From contig OX421499.1 in NCBI GenBank assembly GCA_949126835.1, positions 29,860,490-29,924,489 of the forward strand: DNA of 64,000 bases, read 5' to 3'. The notes below the pieces were generated by a model. That model was given only the letters and a program-made list of their open reading frames with translations. It was not told the DNA's origin and searched no databases. This DNA is from Anisus vortex. Taxonomy: Eukaryota > Mollusca > Gastropoda > Planorbidae. This document shows positions 44,401-56,500 of this stretch, one piece after another (positions within the stretch are counted from its first letter, which is position 1; each line of letters opens with the position of its first letter). A program made the translations under genes and the position numbers.

Positions 44401-44639
44401 ACACACTCCGAAAACCAGCATCCAACATCACCAGACAGTCCTTATCATGGAACCCCCAAGGAAAGAGGAAGAGAGGCCGACCCCGTAAAAGCTGGCGCCG
44501 AGACCTGGATGCAGACGTCAAGAGAACAGGCCATTCATGGGGACAGTTGGAAAGACTCGCTCGGGACCGGGATGGCTGGAGAGCCCTTGTTGGTGGCCTA
44601 TGCCCCGAGAGGGGTAGTAGGCGTAAGTAAGTAAGTAAG
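41453..44639 (+). mobile_element. Full-length APE-type LINE with 11-bp target duplication
   Basis: Flanked by TATATTTCTGA at 41442-41452 and 44640-44650. The 3' tail is (TAAG)n, and the ORF's stop codon lies inside it. The insertion lies just beyond the old SINE-like repeat. An intact ORF plus a perfect target duplication suggests a young, possibly still active copy. Confidence 0.9.
41616..44630 (+). CDS. LINE endonuclease-reverse transcriptase (about 1004 aa)
   Basis: The frame is open from 41466, but the first ATG is at 41616, chosen as the start. Order: AP-like endonuclease (IGTWNVRTM, then LGISEARW, YAPTND, IGDLNAKIG, IDHICISKK, ASDHHLLVA; about residues 25-255); a lysine-rich connector; reverse transcriptase (KAPGPDDIPAEALK, YRGITLLSI, DQQAGFRKDGS, VNFIDYEKAFDS, GVRQGCLLSP, catalytic FADD near 43845-43856); and a C-terminal region with LYGAETW, GHTLRKP and RGRPRKSWRR. 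Such proteins nick DNA and copy the element's RNA at the cut. Uninterrupted over its whole length. Such ORFs are sometimes misnamed as craniofacial development proteins in automatic annotation. Clade not certain (RTE/Nimb-like is possible). Confidence 0.93.
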   Translation: MMSGSESQLLEAARQTAIISTRTTLTIGTWNVRTMFEAGKAAQVAVEMRNYKISILGISEARWTDSGQKRLTTGELLLYSGHEDENGPHTQGVAIMLSKAAQGALIGWEAHGPRVITASFRTKRKKINMNLVQCYAPTNDSEDCTKDEFYGRLQSIIQRFPSRDITMLIGDLNAKIGDDNTGYEEVMGREGLGEMSDNGERFVDLCAANSLVIGGSIFPHRKIHKVTWLSPDLHTGNQIDHICISKKFRRSLQDVRVRRGADVASDHHLLVARVKLKLKRNWAVELNQRKKFNTILLRDPTKCQEFKLALANKFQVLQEIIDEEEATIDKKWRIVETTIKTVCQEVLGPQKRNHKEWISTVSLKKIEQRREMKAVLNSSRTRAEKAKAQEQYTQANKSVKKSIKADKKNYADALAAEAEEAARNGNMKDLYTITKKLSGKFSKPERPVKDKEGKQIIDDEGQKRRWVEYFEELLNRPAPPDPPDIQPADIDLLIDCNAPTKEEIRQAIKKLKSGKAPGPDDIPAEALKADVETTVELLHPLFQKIWEEEQVPTEWKEGLLIKLPKKGNLSTCSNYRGITLLSIPGKVFNRILLGRMQAAVDTKLRDQQAGFRKDGSCTDQIATLRIILEQSLEWNSPLYVNFIDYEKAFDSVDRESLWKLLRHYGVPTKITSIIKNFYEGLKCRVIHRGHPTEAFQVRTGVRQGCLLSPFLFLLAIDWVMKTSTSDKRNGIQWTLWSQLDDLDFADDLALLAHTQQQMQEKTNIVTENSTRLGLNIHKGKTKFLKVNAENTSPITLNGEALEETEEFTYLGSIVNKKGGSDADVRARVGKARTAFLQLKNIWSSREISLKTKFKIFNSNVKSVLLYGAETWRTTATNTKKIQTFINSCLRRIMHIRWPDMISNDELWSRTGQQAADLEIMQKRWRWLGHTLRKPASNITRQSLSWNPQGKRKRGRPRKSWRRDLDADVKRTGHSWGQLERLARDRDGWRALVGGLCPERGSRRK

Positions 44640-44650
44640 TATATTTCTGA

Positions 44651-44949
44651 GTTAGAATTTTAATGCCTTATGTATTATTACTACTTTACTCTTTGCCCTT
44701 CTGTGCTCTAGTGTTTCTAGTTTCTATGTTTAGTTATTTGACTTCAAAATCATGCATGGGATTAAAGAAAACATAGCGATAAAGAAAACTGCCAAGTTTT
44801 AACCTTATGCGATGATTAATTACAGAGGAGTAGCAAAATAACCGAAGAAAAATGAGAAAATTTATGTAATATTATTATTTTAGTCTTTGTTCTTTTGTCC
44901 TCTGTTGTAATATTCGCTAGTAATGAACCTTTTCTAAATTTGTTCAAAT
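44651..44949. other. Spacer, no feature seen
   Basis: AT-rich, without supported ORFs. Confidence 0.4.
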
Positions 44950-45232
44950 TTTTTTTATGTTAGCTTTAGTTGATGGGTCCTATACAGATTATGCATATTC
45001 TAGTATAGGAGTAACTAATTTTAGATATCATTTTAGCTTTATGTTCTTATTACATTTGTAAAAATTCCTTTTTATGAAGCCTAATGTTTTGTTCGATTTT
45101 TTAATTACTTCATCAATATGATGGTTCCAAAATAACTTATCATTTATTATTACTCCGACGTATTTTGCATTGTTAGTTTGGGCTAGTTCTTTGCCATGAA
45201 GGAAATATAAACGGTGTCTCTTGTGGGTTCAT
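44950..45232 (-). pseudogene. LINE RT C-terminal fragment, copy 1
   Basis: The minus strand is about 80 percent like 45340-45600 (GCCTAATGTTTTGTT, TTAATTACTTCATCAATAT and TTTGCATTGTTAGTTTGGG shared on the plus strand). It encodes a broken version of the same peptide. Confidence 0.75.
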
Positions 45233-45328
45233 ATTTATCAAGTAGAAACACTCATTGAATAAGTTGTTTTTTTTTCAAATTACATTTCACAATGCCTTGG
45301 TTTATAAAAACAAACGAGATAGCATTTT

Positions 45329-45653
45329 TTAAATGTTTCCTTTAGTTCTTGGGTGCCATACAGTAGATGCATATTTTAATATAGGTCCAACTACTGTGAG
45401 ATAACATTTTAGTTTTATGTTCTCATTACATTTGTAAAACTTTCTTTTTATGAAGCCTAATGTTTTGTTAGATTTTTTAATTACTTCATCAATATCTGTA
45501 TTCCAAGATACCTTATGATTTATTATTACTCTGAAGTACTTTGCATTGTTAGTTTGGGTTAGTTCTTTTCCATGAATGAAGTAGTTTGTTATTATTTGTT
45601 TCTTTTTATTAGATAACGTTACTCTTAAAACAGTTTGAACTTTACTTGGTGTC

Positions 45654-45655
<2 letters not shown>
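45329..45655 (-). pseudogene. LINE RT C-terminal fragment, copy 2 (jockey-like)
   Basis: Minus-strand open stretch with KKKQIITNYFIHGKEL, KYFRVIINHKVSWNTDID, NKTLGFIKRKF and YASTVWHP, the thumb-to-C-terminal region of jockey-like non-LTR reverse transcriptases. There is no YADD box in the fragment. Upstream it runs into an AT microsatellite. Confidence 0.8.

Positions 45656-45731
<76 letters not shown>
45655..45731. repeat. (AT)n microsatellite
   Basis: Pure TA dinucleotides. Confidence 0.95.
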
Positions 45732-45733
<2 letters not shown>

Positions 45734-47119
45734 TACAGCTTTATACACTCTTCCAGGCTGCACAAACACCGTTTAGATGAAATCAATGTATACGTTTATT
45801 GGCATAAATCAACAGGTGGCTCCGCTGCCGTAGTACAAGCGACACAGATCCCATACTATTAGCAACACCCTATGAAATGTATTTTGCCTCAGACTTCCTG
45901 TTCGAGTAACTAATATTCATCGATAGCATTTAGAAATATAATGTACGTTTAGATGTCTCCACGACTAGCAAACAGCCCTCAAATATGAATAATAGAAATA
46001 TAAGCAAGGTACATTTTTTTAAAGTGAGTTTTTAGTTGTTGTTGTTTTAGTAAAGTGGTGTCATATTGTTTGTCTCGGCTGAATGGGAAACGAACCCTAA
46101 CCCTTATAAATATGCAAGACTTGAACCACGAATAAGCGGTGACGCAATAATCACCAGTACGTTGTAAATATAAGATCGCCTTATGTTAAGTTGTGCTCAC
46201 CATAACTGGGAAAATCCGATTTCCACGTACATTTCATTAGCGCGTTCTTCGTTCTTCTTGTCTGCAGGTTTTCTTTTTATGTTAGCTGCAAGACCTGCAC
46301 TTTTCTATTTCATAAGTATTATAAGTATTTTTTAAGTAAAAATATTATATTTTAGGTTCTCAATCATTATATCAACATTCGGTTAGGATTAATCAAAATT
46401 GGGTTCTTTATTAAACAGCACATTATAAAAAGTCATGTTGTTAATTAAATCATTATCTTATAGTCTTATAGATTGGAAAAAAATCAATAGTTTATTATCT
46501 TCGGTTTCTACGTTTATTTATAGAAATATTATCTGTAGTTTTTAAAATATAATTTATTGCGTTAGTCCATGTGAAAGCTAATAAGATTAAATAAAACTCC
46601 CATATTTATGTCCGAGATCTGTAGGCTGCGACTCACTTCTGTACCCGTGAGGGCCATGAGCTTCAAAGTGTATGAACCACCGGTTCCCAAAGTCAGACCG
46701 GTGGGCCAATGCATGGGACTGCGGTCGCCGTGTGCCTCAATCTCCATCTCTGTGGGTGACACAGTGAGAATTCGGTAGCTAACCGCGTGGCCGGGAGCTT
46801 AAAACGAATTGTCCTGTAGCGGTGGCACCCCACGATAAGCTCTGGTGCCCACATGGGTGGCTTGTCCGTCTTTAGTTTTATAGAAACACTGAGAAATCGG
46901 TGGCACAATTTCTTTCTGTATGGTGGCAGAAAGAAGATGCGTGTAACTGGTAGGCCTACTATGGACATGGCTGGGGTGAGGGGGGTGCAACATTTACAAT
47001 ACCCATGCGACATTTTATAAAAAGGATATAGATATATTAGAAAATCTAGGAATTTAGCTTTAATGTGTCCCAATGTCGGCCTTTCAACGGCCCTGACTAT
47101 GTAACCTAATAGTCTAAAT
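45732..47119. other. Spacer; GC-richer block of unknown nature at 46610-47000
   Basis: Most is AT-rich. The 46610-47000 block has minus-strand ORFs (66-126 codons) without recognised domains. It could be an unknown repeat or an old coding remnant. Confidence 0.35.
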
Positions 47120-47321
47120 CAGGGGTCGGCAACCCACGGAAAGGCGTGCCAGACTCGCTGTGGGATTTTCAATGGCACGCGGAAGGGGTCCAAAAAGTAT
47201 ATTCAAGTCTCTTGCACAGGAAATTTCGTGCTACAGCAGGATGGCTTTTAGGCTGTTAGCGCGCTGAATGAATTATAAATCCTACTTTGGCACACTGTTA
47301 TCAAAAGATTGCTGACCCCTG
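47120..47321. mobile_element. 202-bp hAT-like MITE, 8-bp target duplication GTCTAAA(T/G)
   Basis: Ends CAGGGGTCGGCAACC and GATTGCTGACCCCTG are inverted repeats. Flanks 47112-47119 (GTCTAAAT) and 47322-47329 (GTCTAAAG) differ by one base. Confidence 0.9.
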
Positions 47322-47452
47322 GTCTAAAGGGTAGCGTACCTAAAGTGCTACATGTTTTTTTAATCACAAAGTAAATGTGTAGAAATATATCATTGACAAA
47401 AGTTCATGTAAACAGCCTCACCAATTCTCTCCCTTTAGCCCCCCCCCCTCCC

Positions 47453-47528
47453 ATGCTGCTAGTCACCGTCACTGCTGTCTGGACTTCGCTGTTCTGGCTG
47501 TTGGAGGCGGAGATATTCAATGAGCCAG
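47453..47528 (+). CDS. CAP gene 2 exon 1 (signal peptide)
   Basis: ATG, then a hydrophobic 19-residue signal and EIFNEP, ending phase 1 at a weak donor GTTGGT. Chosen because it supplies a signal peptide in the right phase, just as in gene 1. Confidence 0.62.
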
Positions 47529-50500
47529 GTTGGTATCCCAAGGGATGTAGAAAAGCTAGATCGCGCGTTGAAATCCATTCAGCAATTATTCTAGTGCAAA
47601 AATAACGCCACCCTTCCAGGTGTAACTCCAACATTAATGGTAGGCCTATAACCTACCGGTGTCTATTATTTTGTTTACAAATTTTCTGCTTGCTCTGCTC
47701 ATCCCGGAGTCAAGAGCCTGATTTTGGAAACTTTTGGTCAATCACCTATCTATAGCTCGATATTCTTTATCGGGGTTTTCGAGATTAAAATAACAAACAA
47801 AGTTTTACTTAGTCTCCCGATATTCTCTATCCCGACCCCACAAACAATTGAAGACCCTAAATCATTACCATTGAATGAAAGTGGCGCCTTTTTATTTTTA
47901 ACCGTTTTTGTTTGATTTAAGCAAAGTTTTGTTTTAAAATATATCCAGGAATTATACTTAGTTTCCCCATAATATTACAGCATAAATGTTAACAAATGGT
48001 TATGATGACTTTGGTAGGGTCGAGCCCTGGGCAAGCAGAAGGAACATGAGCGCCTCTCAAGATAAACAACGTGTCTTCAGGGAGGGGGGGGGGGGAATGA
48101 TACCATTGGGGTTAGGCACGTTTTTATTAGATGTTTGAAATATTGTCATCTTTACGTTGTCTTTCACTCATTAAAAAATAATTTTGGAAAAATAGGAATT
48201 TATAATGTTATCTCTTTCTTTATTTGAAAAATACTTCGTGACGCCTCCAAAGAGCATGTTGGCCCTGACAAGCGTTGCCAATATCTTGAGCAGGCACTGG
48301 ATTTTTTAAACAGAAAATCAATTCCTCCTCCACCCCCACCCCACCCCCACCCCTTTCCCCACATATCCCTCGCTTTTCTCTGTACATAAAAACAAAAAGA
48401 TATACTTTTGATAAACACTAAAGAAATTGTGATTATATTTGCCCCTTTTTCTTAAATTATCTCTTTTTTTAATACTTGTTATAGACGCTTCTTCTGTAAA
48501 GAAGATAATTGCGTCCTACGCTCAACCGTGGTCTGATTCTAGTCTTGCATTTTGATCAGTGTTTTGAATGATGTTAGCTTACCGGTTTACCTGGTTTGTG
48601 TGGGTAACCTATTCCATGCCCGGATGCCACTCGGAAAGAAAGAGTAGGCTACTTTATTTTATGGCATTCTCCTCTTTTTATAATTACAATGAAAACCAAA
48701 ATGACACGATCTAATTTTAACAATGACAATAATAGATGTAAAAGATTTTAAGCAACTCTTAAAAATATTAATGAAACTTTGAAAAAGAAACGACGTAGTA
48801 TTTTCATTCAGTTAACGACGAATCCGACGAATACAAGAACATTGCCAGGTTATACAACGGTGACCTGGGCGTGGGACTCCTCGTAGAGGATGCAGGCAAG
48901 AATGGGTTCAAACACGAAGAGAAAATGGCCGTTCTGATGAAACACAACGCCCTAAGAGCGCGGGAGGAAAGCAATAACATGAGGCGCCTGGTAGGTGTGT
49001 ATCCATTAAGGTGGTATTGTGGTGTGGATGGTAGGTGTGTATCCATTAAGGTGGTATTGTGGTGTGGATGGTAGGTGTGTATCCATTAAGGTGGTATTGT
49101 GGTGTGGATGGTAGGTGTGTATCCATTAAGGTGGTATTGTGGTGTGGATGGTAGGTGTGTATCCATTAAGGTGGTATTGTGGTGTGGATGGTAGGTGTGT
49201 ATCCATTAAGGTGGTATTGTGGTGTGGATGGTAGGTGTGCATCCAGCATGATGGTATTTTAGTGTTGATGGTAGGTGTGCTTCCAGCATGATGGTATTTT
49301 ACTAATTTTAGTGTTGATGGTAGGTGTGCATCCAACATGATGGTATTTTCGTGTTGATGGTAGGTGTACTTCCAGCATGATGGTATTTTAGTGTTGATGG
49401 TAGGCATCCATCTAACATGACGGAATTATATGGTATTAATTTTTTTTTAAACCAAAATGAAAACAAAAATGTTTTTTTTTTAGTTTTTTAAATCGTTAGC
49501 TATCATTTATAAAATATTAATAAATTATAAATAACATTTAACATAAACGGTAGGCCTGTTGTTAACTTAATGATTGCACAAAGAAGAAATTTACATTGAG
49601 TCACAAGCATTACCGGATACATTTTCAATGTATTTCAAAGAGATCTCGCGTTTTATCAGCTCTATAATTTGCGCTCAATACCAGGGGTCAGCAATCTACG
49701 GCACGCGTGCCAGACTTGGCACGTAGGGTGATTTGCAATTAATTGCACGCGGAAAAAACATAAAACGCAACTCAAGCCGCTTCTTAAAGAAAACTTTTAG
49801 TCTGTTTGCACGCTGAATGAATTACAAATCCTTCTTTGGCCCATTATAATCAAAATGTTGCCGACCCCATGCTGTAAACTTTTGTGAGTCTTCAAGCTCT
49901 TGCTAAGACTCTAACATTAATTGCACATTTTCTCCACAGCACTGGGACTACTCTCTGGAGGCCATAGCACAGTCTCATGCCGACACTTGCAACTGGAAGC
50001 ACTCCCATGAGGAGCTGGAAGTCATTAACATGGAGTCTTTCAAATACATCGGGGAAAACATATACACTACAGCAGGTCAGTTCTTGGTGTGTCCAGCTCA
50101 CAAAAGGTTAGTTGTCTCTTGGTGTGTCCAGCTCACAACAGGTCAGTTATCTCTTGGTGTGTCCAGCTCACAACAGTTCAGTTGTCTCTTGGTGTGTCCA
50201 GCTCACAACAGGTCAGTTATCTCTTGCTGTGTCCACCTCACAGCAGGTCAGTTGTCTCTTAGTGTGTCCACCTCACAGCAGGTCAGTTGTCTCTTAGTTT
50301 GTCCAGTTCACTACAGGTCAGTTGTCTCTTGGTGTGTCCAGCTCATAACAGGTCAGTTATCTCTTGGTGTGTCCAGCTCATAACAGGTCAATTATCTCTT
50401 GGTGTGTCCAGCTCATAACAGGTCACTAGAGCAATAAAGTTTTGAGTGATATTTTCCTTTATAATTTTAATTATGTGCTTCTATATATTTACTTCCCTTT

Positions 50501-53500
50501 TTTTTTCTCTTTACTATGTGGGTAGCAAAGAACACATTTTTCGGTATGCTAAAAATATTCATATAACGTATTTTTAGGAAAGCCTTCGTTTGTTGTTGTT
50601 TTTTATTAGGGGTTGTTCAAATTAAAGGTTTATTTGAACACTTTTTCAGAAAAAAATACAGATATTTTATTTTCCCTGAACACCCGAAATCTGATTTGCT
50701 ATTAAGTTTCTGTTTTTTTTACCTCTTCTCCAGGTTCGCTTGATCCCGATGCGGCTGTTGAACTGTGGTACAACGAGACTGCGCAGTACAACTTTATCCA
50801 CAATAATTGTTCAGGCGTGTGTGACCACTATCTGCAGGTACGTTGCAACATCATAGGGTCATCTGGTCAGTTCACTGCAGGCTGCAGGCGTGTTTGGCCA
50901 CTATCTTATAGATACACTACAACATTATAGGCCACTATGTGATCAGCGCACAATGCAGGCGTGTGTGACCACTACTTGCAGATACACTACAACATTATAG
51001 GCCACTATGTGATCAGTGCACAATGCAGGCGTGTGTGACCACTACTTGCAGATACACTGCAACATTATAGGCCACTATGTGATCAGTGCACAATGCAGGC
51101 GTGTGTGACCACTACTTGCAGATACACTACAACATTATAGGCCACTATGTGATCAGTGCACAATGCAGGCGTGTGTGACCACTACTTGCAGATACACTAC
51201 AACATTATAGGCCACTATGTGATCAGCGCACAATGCAGGCGTGTGTGACCACTACTTGCAGATACACTACAACATTATAGGCCACTATGTGATCAGCGCA
51301 CAATGCAGGCGTGTGTGACCACTATTTGCAGATACACTACAACATTATAGGCCACTATGTGATCAGTGCACACTGCAGGCGTGTGTGACCACTATTTGCA
51401 GATACACTACAACATTATAGGCCACTATGTGATCAGTGCACACTGCAGGCGTGTGTGACCACTATTTGCAGATACACTACAACATTATAGGCCACTATGT
51501 GATCAGTGCACACTGCAGGCGTGTGTGACCACTATTTGCAGATACACTACAACATTATAGGCCACTATGTGATCAGTGCACACTGCAGGCGTGTGTGACC
51601 ACTATTTGCAGATACACTACAACATTATAGGCCACTATGTGATCAGTGCACACTGCAGGCGTGTGTGACCACTATTTGCAGATACACTACAACATTATAG
51701 GCCACTATGTGATCAGTGCACACTGCAGGCGTGTGTGACCACTATTTGCAGATACACTACAACATTATAGGCCACTATGTGATCAGTGCACACTGCAGGC
51801 GTGTGTGACCACTATTTGCAGATACACTACAACATTATAGGCCACTATGTGATCAGTGCACAATGCAGGCGTGTGTGACCACTATTTGCAGATACACTAC
51901 AACATTATAGGCCACTATGTGATCAGTGCACAATGCAGGCGTGTGTGACCACTATTTGCAGATACACTACAACATTAATGGCCTCTATGTGATCAGTGCA
52001 CACTGCAGGCGTGTGTGACCACTATTTGCAGATACACTACAACATTATAGGCCACTATGTGATCAGTGCACACTGCAGGCGTGTGTGACCACTACTTGCA
52101 GATACACTGCAACATTATAGGCCACTATGTGATCAGTGCACACTGCAGGCGTGTGTGACCACTACTTGCAGATACACTGCAACATTATAGGCCACTATGT
52201 GATCAGTGCACAATGCAGGCGTGTGTGACCACTATTTGCAGATACACTACAACATTATAGGCCACTATGTGATCAGTGCACAATGCAGGCGTGTGTGACC
52301 ACTATTTGCAGATACACTACAACATTATAGGCCTCTATGTGATCAGTGCACACTGCAGGCGTGTGTGACCACTATTTGCAGATACACTACAACATTATAG
52401 GCCACTATGTGATCAGTGCACACTGCAGGCGTGTGTGACCACTACTTGCAGATACACTGCAACATTATAGGCCACTATGTGATCAGTGCACACTGCAGGC
52501 GTGTGTGACCACTACTTGCAGATACACTGCAACATTATAGGCCACTATGTGATCAGTGCACAATGCAGGCGTGTGTGACCACTATTTGCAGATACACTAC
52601 AACATTATAGGCCACTATGTGATCAGTGCACAATGCAGGCGTGTGTGACCACTACTTGCAGATACACTACAACATTATAGGCCACTATGTGATCAGTGCA
52701 CACTGCAGGCGTGTGTGACCACTATTTGCAGATACACTACAACATTATAGGCCACTATGTGATCAGTGCACACTGCAGGCGTGTGTGACCACTATTTGCA
52801 GATACGTTACAATGGCAATAAAAGTTTCGTTTTAATTCAGCTGGAAATAATTTGTGTTTTTAAAAGTCTTTGGTTTCTTTTTTTTTAGATGTCGCGCTTA
52901 ATGAGATTTTTTGTTCGAATGGTCGTTTTCTAATATTGCTTCTTCCGACTGCTTCTAATGATAAATATATATATATATGGAGAGGGGAGGAGGGAGGGAG
53001 GGTGAGAGACCTATTATGACCTCATGAAATTTAAAAGTCAGTTACGTTCACTACTTGGAGTAATACGAAATAAAACTATTGCTTGCTGAAATTAAAGCCT
53101 ACACCAAACGTATTCCGATTTCCAATAGAAAGAAATATAGCTCAAGGTAAATAGACGGAGGGCTAAGATTGATTGTCGTCTCCATACGTATTTCCATACT
53201 TTAAAAAATCGTATTATCTTTATATAATCTTCCTACCAATCTATTTAAAAATGTTTCTTTTTGTCTCAGGAGACAATGGATGCGCCCGTTGGTTTAAATT
53301 CTGGTGTGTGGCCCATTTTGACCACCGTATGTGTTGCAGAGTCTGCCGTGGCTGAACAAGCCAATTCATGAGTGACATTCTCTGGAACACCTATACATGA
53401 ACTTTTTGCCATCTTTTCTCCTCTTCCATCTCAGCAAGAATGTTTCAGTTCTCTTGGCCTCACCTTGTAGAGCCCGCCTCCATCTATCTATCTAATATAT

Positions 53501-56500
53501 ATATATCTTTCTATCCAATCAATCTATCTGTCTATCTAATCTATCTCAATAATATACCTATCCATTTATCAATACATCTATTTAAAAAAATGTCACCTTC
53601 AGGTTGTTGCGGCTAAAACGTATGCCTTGGGATGTGGGGTCAGATACTGTCCAAATCTGGAACGTTCGCCTTTTGGATATGGCTTCTTCATGGTGTGTAC
53701 ATACGGACCTGCATTAATAGGGTAAATACTTGTATAGGTAGTTAGACAAATGTTGACTATAGTTAATAGTTAGACAAATGTTGACTATAGTTAGACAAAT
53801 GTTGACTATAGTTAGACAAATGTTGACTATAGTTAGACAAATGTTGACTATAGTTAGACAAATGTTGACTATAGTTAGACAAATGTTGACTATAGTTAGA
53901 CAAATGTTGACTATAGTTAGACAAATGTTGACTATAGTTAGACAAATGTTGACTATAGTTAGACAAATGTTGACTATAGTTAGACAAATGTTGACTATAG
54001 TTAGACACATGTTGACTATAGTTAGACAAATGTTGACTATAGTTAGACAAATGTTGACTATAGTTAATAGTTAGACAAATGTTGACTATAGTTAGACAAA
54101 TGTTGACTATAGTTAGACAAATGTTGACTATAGTTAGACAAATGTTGACTATAGTTAGACACATGTTGACTATAGTTAGACAAATGTTGACTATAGTTAG
54201 ACACATGTTAACTATAGTTAGACACATGTTGACTATAGTTAGACAAATGTTGACTATAGTTAGACACATGTTGACTATAGTTAGACAAATGTTGACTATA
54301 GTTAGACAAATGTTGACTATAGTTAGACAAATGTTAACTATAGTTAGACAAATGTTGACTATAGTTAGACAAATGTTGACTATAGTTAGACAAATGTTGA
54401 CTATATTTAGACAAATGTTGACTATAGTTAGACAAATGTTGACTATAATGGTTTGGCGTTGCGATGTAACTACTCTTTCGAATAAAATAGAAAGTTAGTC
54501 CAATCCTGGATGCAGTGTCAAACTCAATTGCACAAGTGAAAAAAAAAATTCCACTCGCACATAACGTTGCATTTCTTAGGCAGTGGAAATTATTTTATAT
54601 TATCATGTGAATTAAACAGACATATAAGTTACAAAAAAATAAAATGACAAAGTTATATATTTCAATTTTTTCTCTTATGCCAACATGCCAGATCTGTAGT
54701 GATTAGTATATTTGGGAACAGTGTTCAGTTAGTGATTAGTATATTTGGGAACAGTGTTCAGTTAGTGATTAGTATATTTGGGAAATTTGGGAACAGTGTT
54801 CAGTTAGTGATAAGTATATTTGGTAACAGTGTTCAGTTAGTGATTAGTATATTGAGGAACAGTGTTCAGTTAGTCATTAGTATATTTGGGAACAGTGTTC
54901 AGTTAGTGATTAGTATATTTGGGAACAGGCTTCAGTTAATGATTAGTATAATATTTGGGAACAGTGTTCAGTTAGTGATCAGTATATTTGGGAACAGTGT
55001 TAAGATAGTGATTAGTATATTTGGGAACAGTGTTCAGTTAGTGATTAGTATGTTTGGGAACAGTGTCCATTTAGTGATTAGTATATTCGGGAACAGTGTT
55101 CAGTTAGTGATTAGTATATCCGGGAACAGCGTTCAGTGGTATAGAGACTCTCACAATGGGCTGCTGGACTCCATAAATAAACGACTCGTGTTGGTTGTTT
55201 CATTTAAGCGTCACGTGGAGCAGCTCCTACCGATTTGAAAATGTCTAAAAACAAGGACTGACTTCCCGGATCTAACGTCCGTGGGGGTAACTTTGGAAAT
55301 GAGTGTGTCGACGTGGGGGGGGGGGGGGGGGGAGAGGCACACCAAGACCCAGTCCGAGGCATACCGTCATGCAGCATGCCGATGGCTCCACAAAGTTGTT
55401 ACATTAGAGACTTCCTAATAAAACTTTATGTTGCCGGGTTATTATCAAATAATTTTACCGAAAAATTGGGATATGATTGTACGCTGGGCCGGGTGTGGCC
55501 CGCAGACCTTGCGTTGGACGCTTGGCATTTTAAAAAACGCTTATTGCACACATGCGGTGTGTCGTTACCTAAATATGTTGATCCAGAATAAATAATAATA
55601 AAGAAAATCGTTAGGCTACATTTTTCCGATGCATAAAAGATAACTTTAAAATCGTCAAGAAAAAAAAATTGGATGGCGCAGAATTTAGTTGTTTTTACAA
55701 ATAGTCTTTTTTTTTCGCACAAAAGTCGGATTACCCTAAAAAGAAATCACACCTTTGTATGCGTGAAACCATTACCCTTAGTTAAACTAAGAAAGTATCT
55801 ATTCTCTTCCTACATTAATGTTCTCCCCCAATAGTTAAATATGTACTTTAAATTACTTTTAAAGATTTGGTGTTTTTTTGTTTTAGCGGAAGTAAAATAC
55901 GCCAGAGACCCTTCATAAAGGGAAACAGATGTTCTGATTGTCCAAGAGATACAAAGTTCTGCGTGGATGAATTATGTGGTGAGCTGTTTGCTTATACGCC
56001 CAGAACAATAATCTTACCTGTTTTGTTTTAGGTAGATTATAGGTGTGGGTGAATTGGTATACGTTCTGGCTGTCTGTATGAATTTTTGTATGCATTGGTC
56101 ACGTGGGTGCTGTGTTCTTGGTGTTTATGTCCCCCAGAGCTCTGTGTGGGTAGAGTGTGTGATGTGTTTTTGTGCACAAGTGATGAATGATCTAGGAGTC
56201 ATGCATAGATAGATTAGTGGTTCTCAACTTCCTAATGATACACACACCCCTTTAATACTGTTTTTCATGTTGTGGTGAGCACCAACCATAAAATGTCTTC
56301 ATAAGTGTAACTAACTTTTCTACTGTTATGAATCTTAATGCACATTACCCCTAAAGGGTAAAATTTGAGAACCATTGGATTAGATAATGTGTTGTTTGTG
56401 GAAATACTAGGATTTGTGTGTAGATAGATTATGTGGTTTATTCTTGATGCATCTGCTTATGTTTTTATTGCCCATACAGGGATTTGAATGGATTCGTTTC

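Noticed and set aside
46562..47073. Minus-strand ORFs in a GC-richer block
   Set aside because: No recognisable domain or splice structure; kept only as an unexplained block.
48991..54447. CRISPR-like direct repeats
   Set aside because: Units are contiguous with no unique spacers, and the context is a eukaryotic intron.
53714..55238. ORFs on both strands across the 21-bp and 33-bp arrays
   Set aside because: Repeat length divisible by three keeps frames open; the sequence lies in intron 5 of CAP gene 2.
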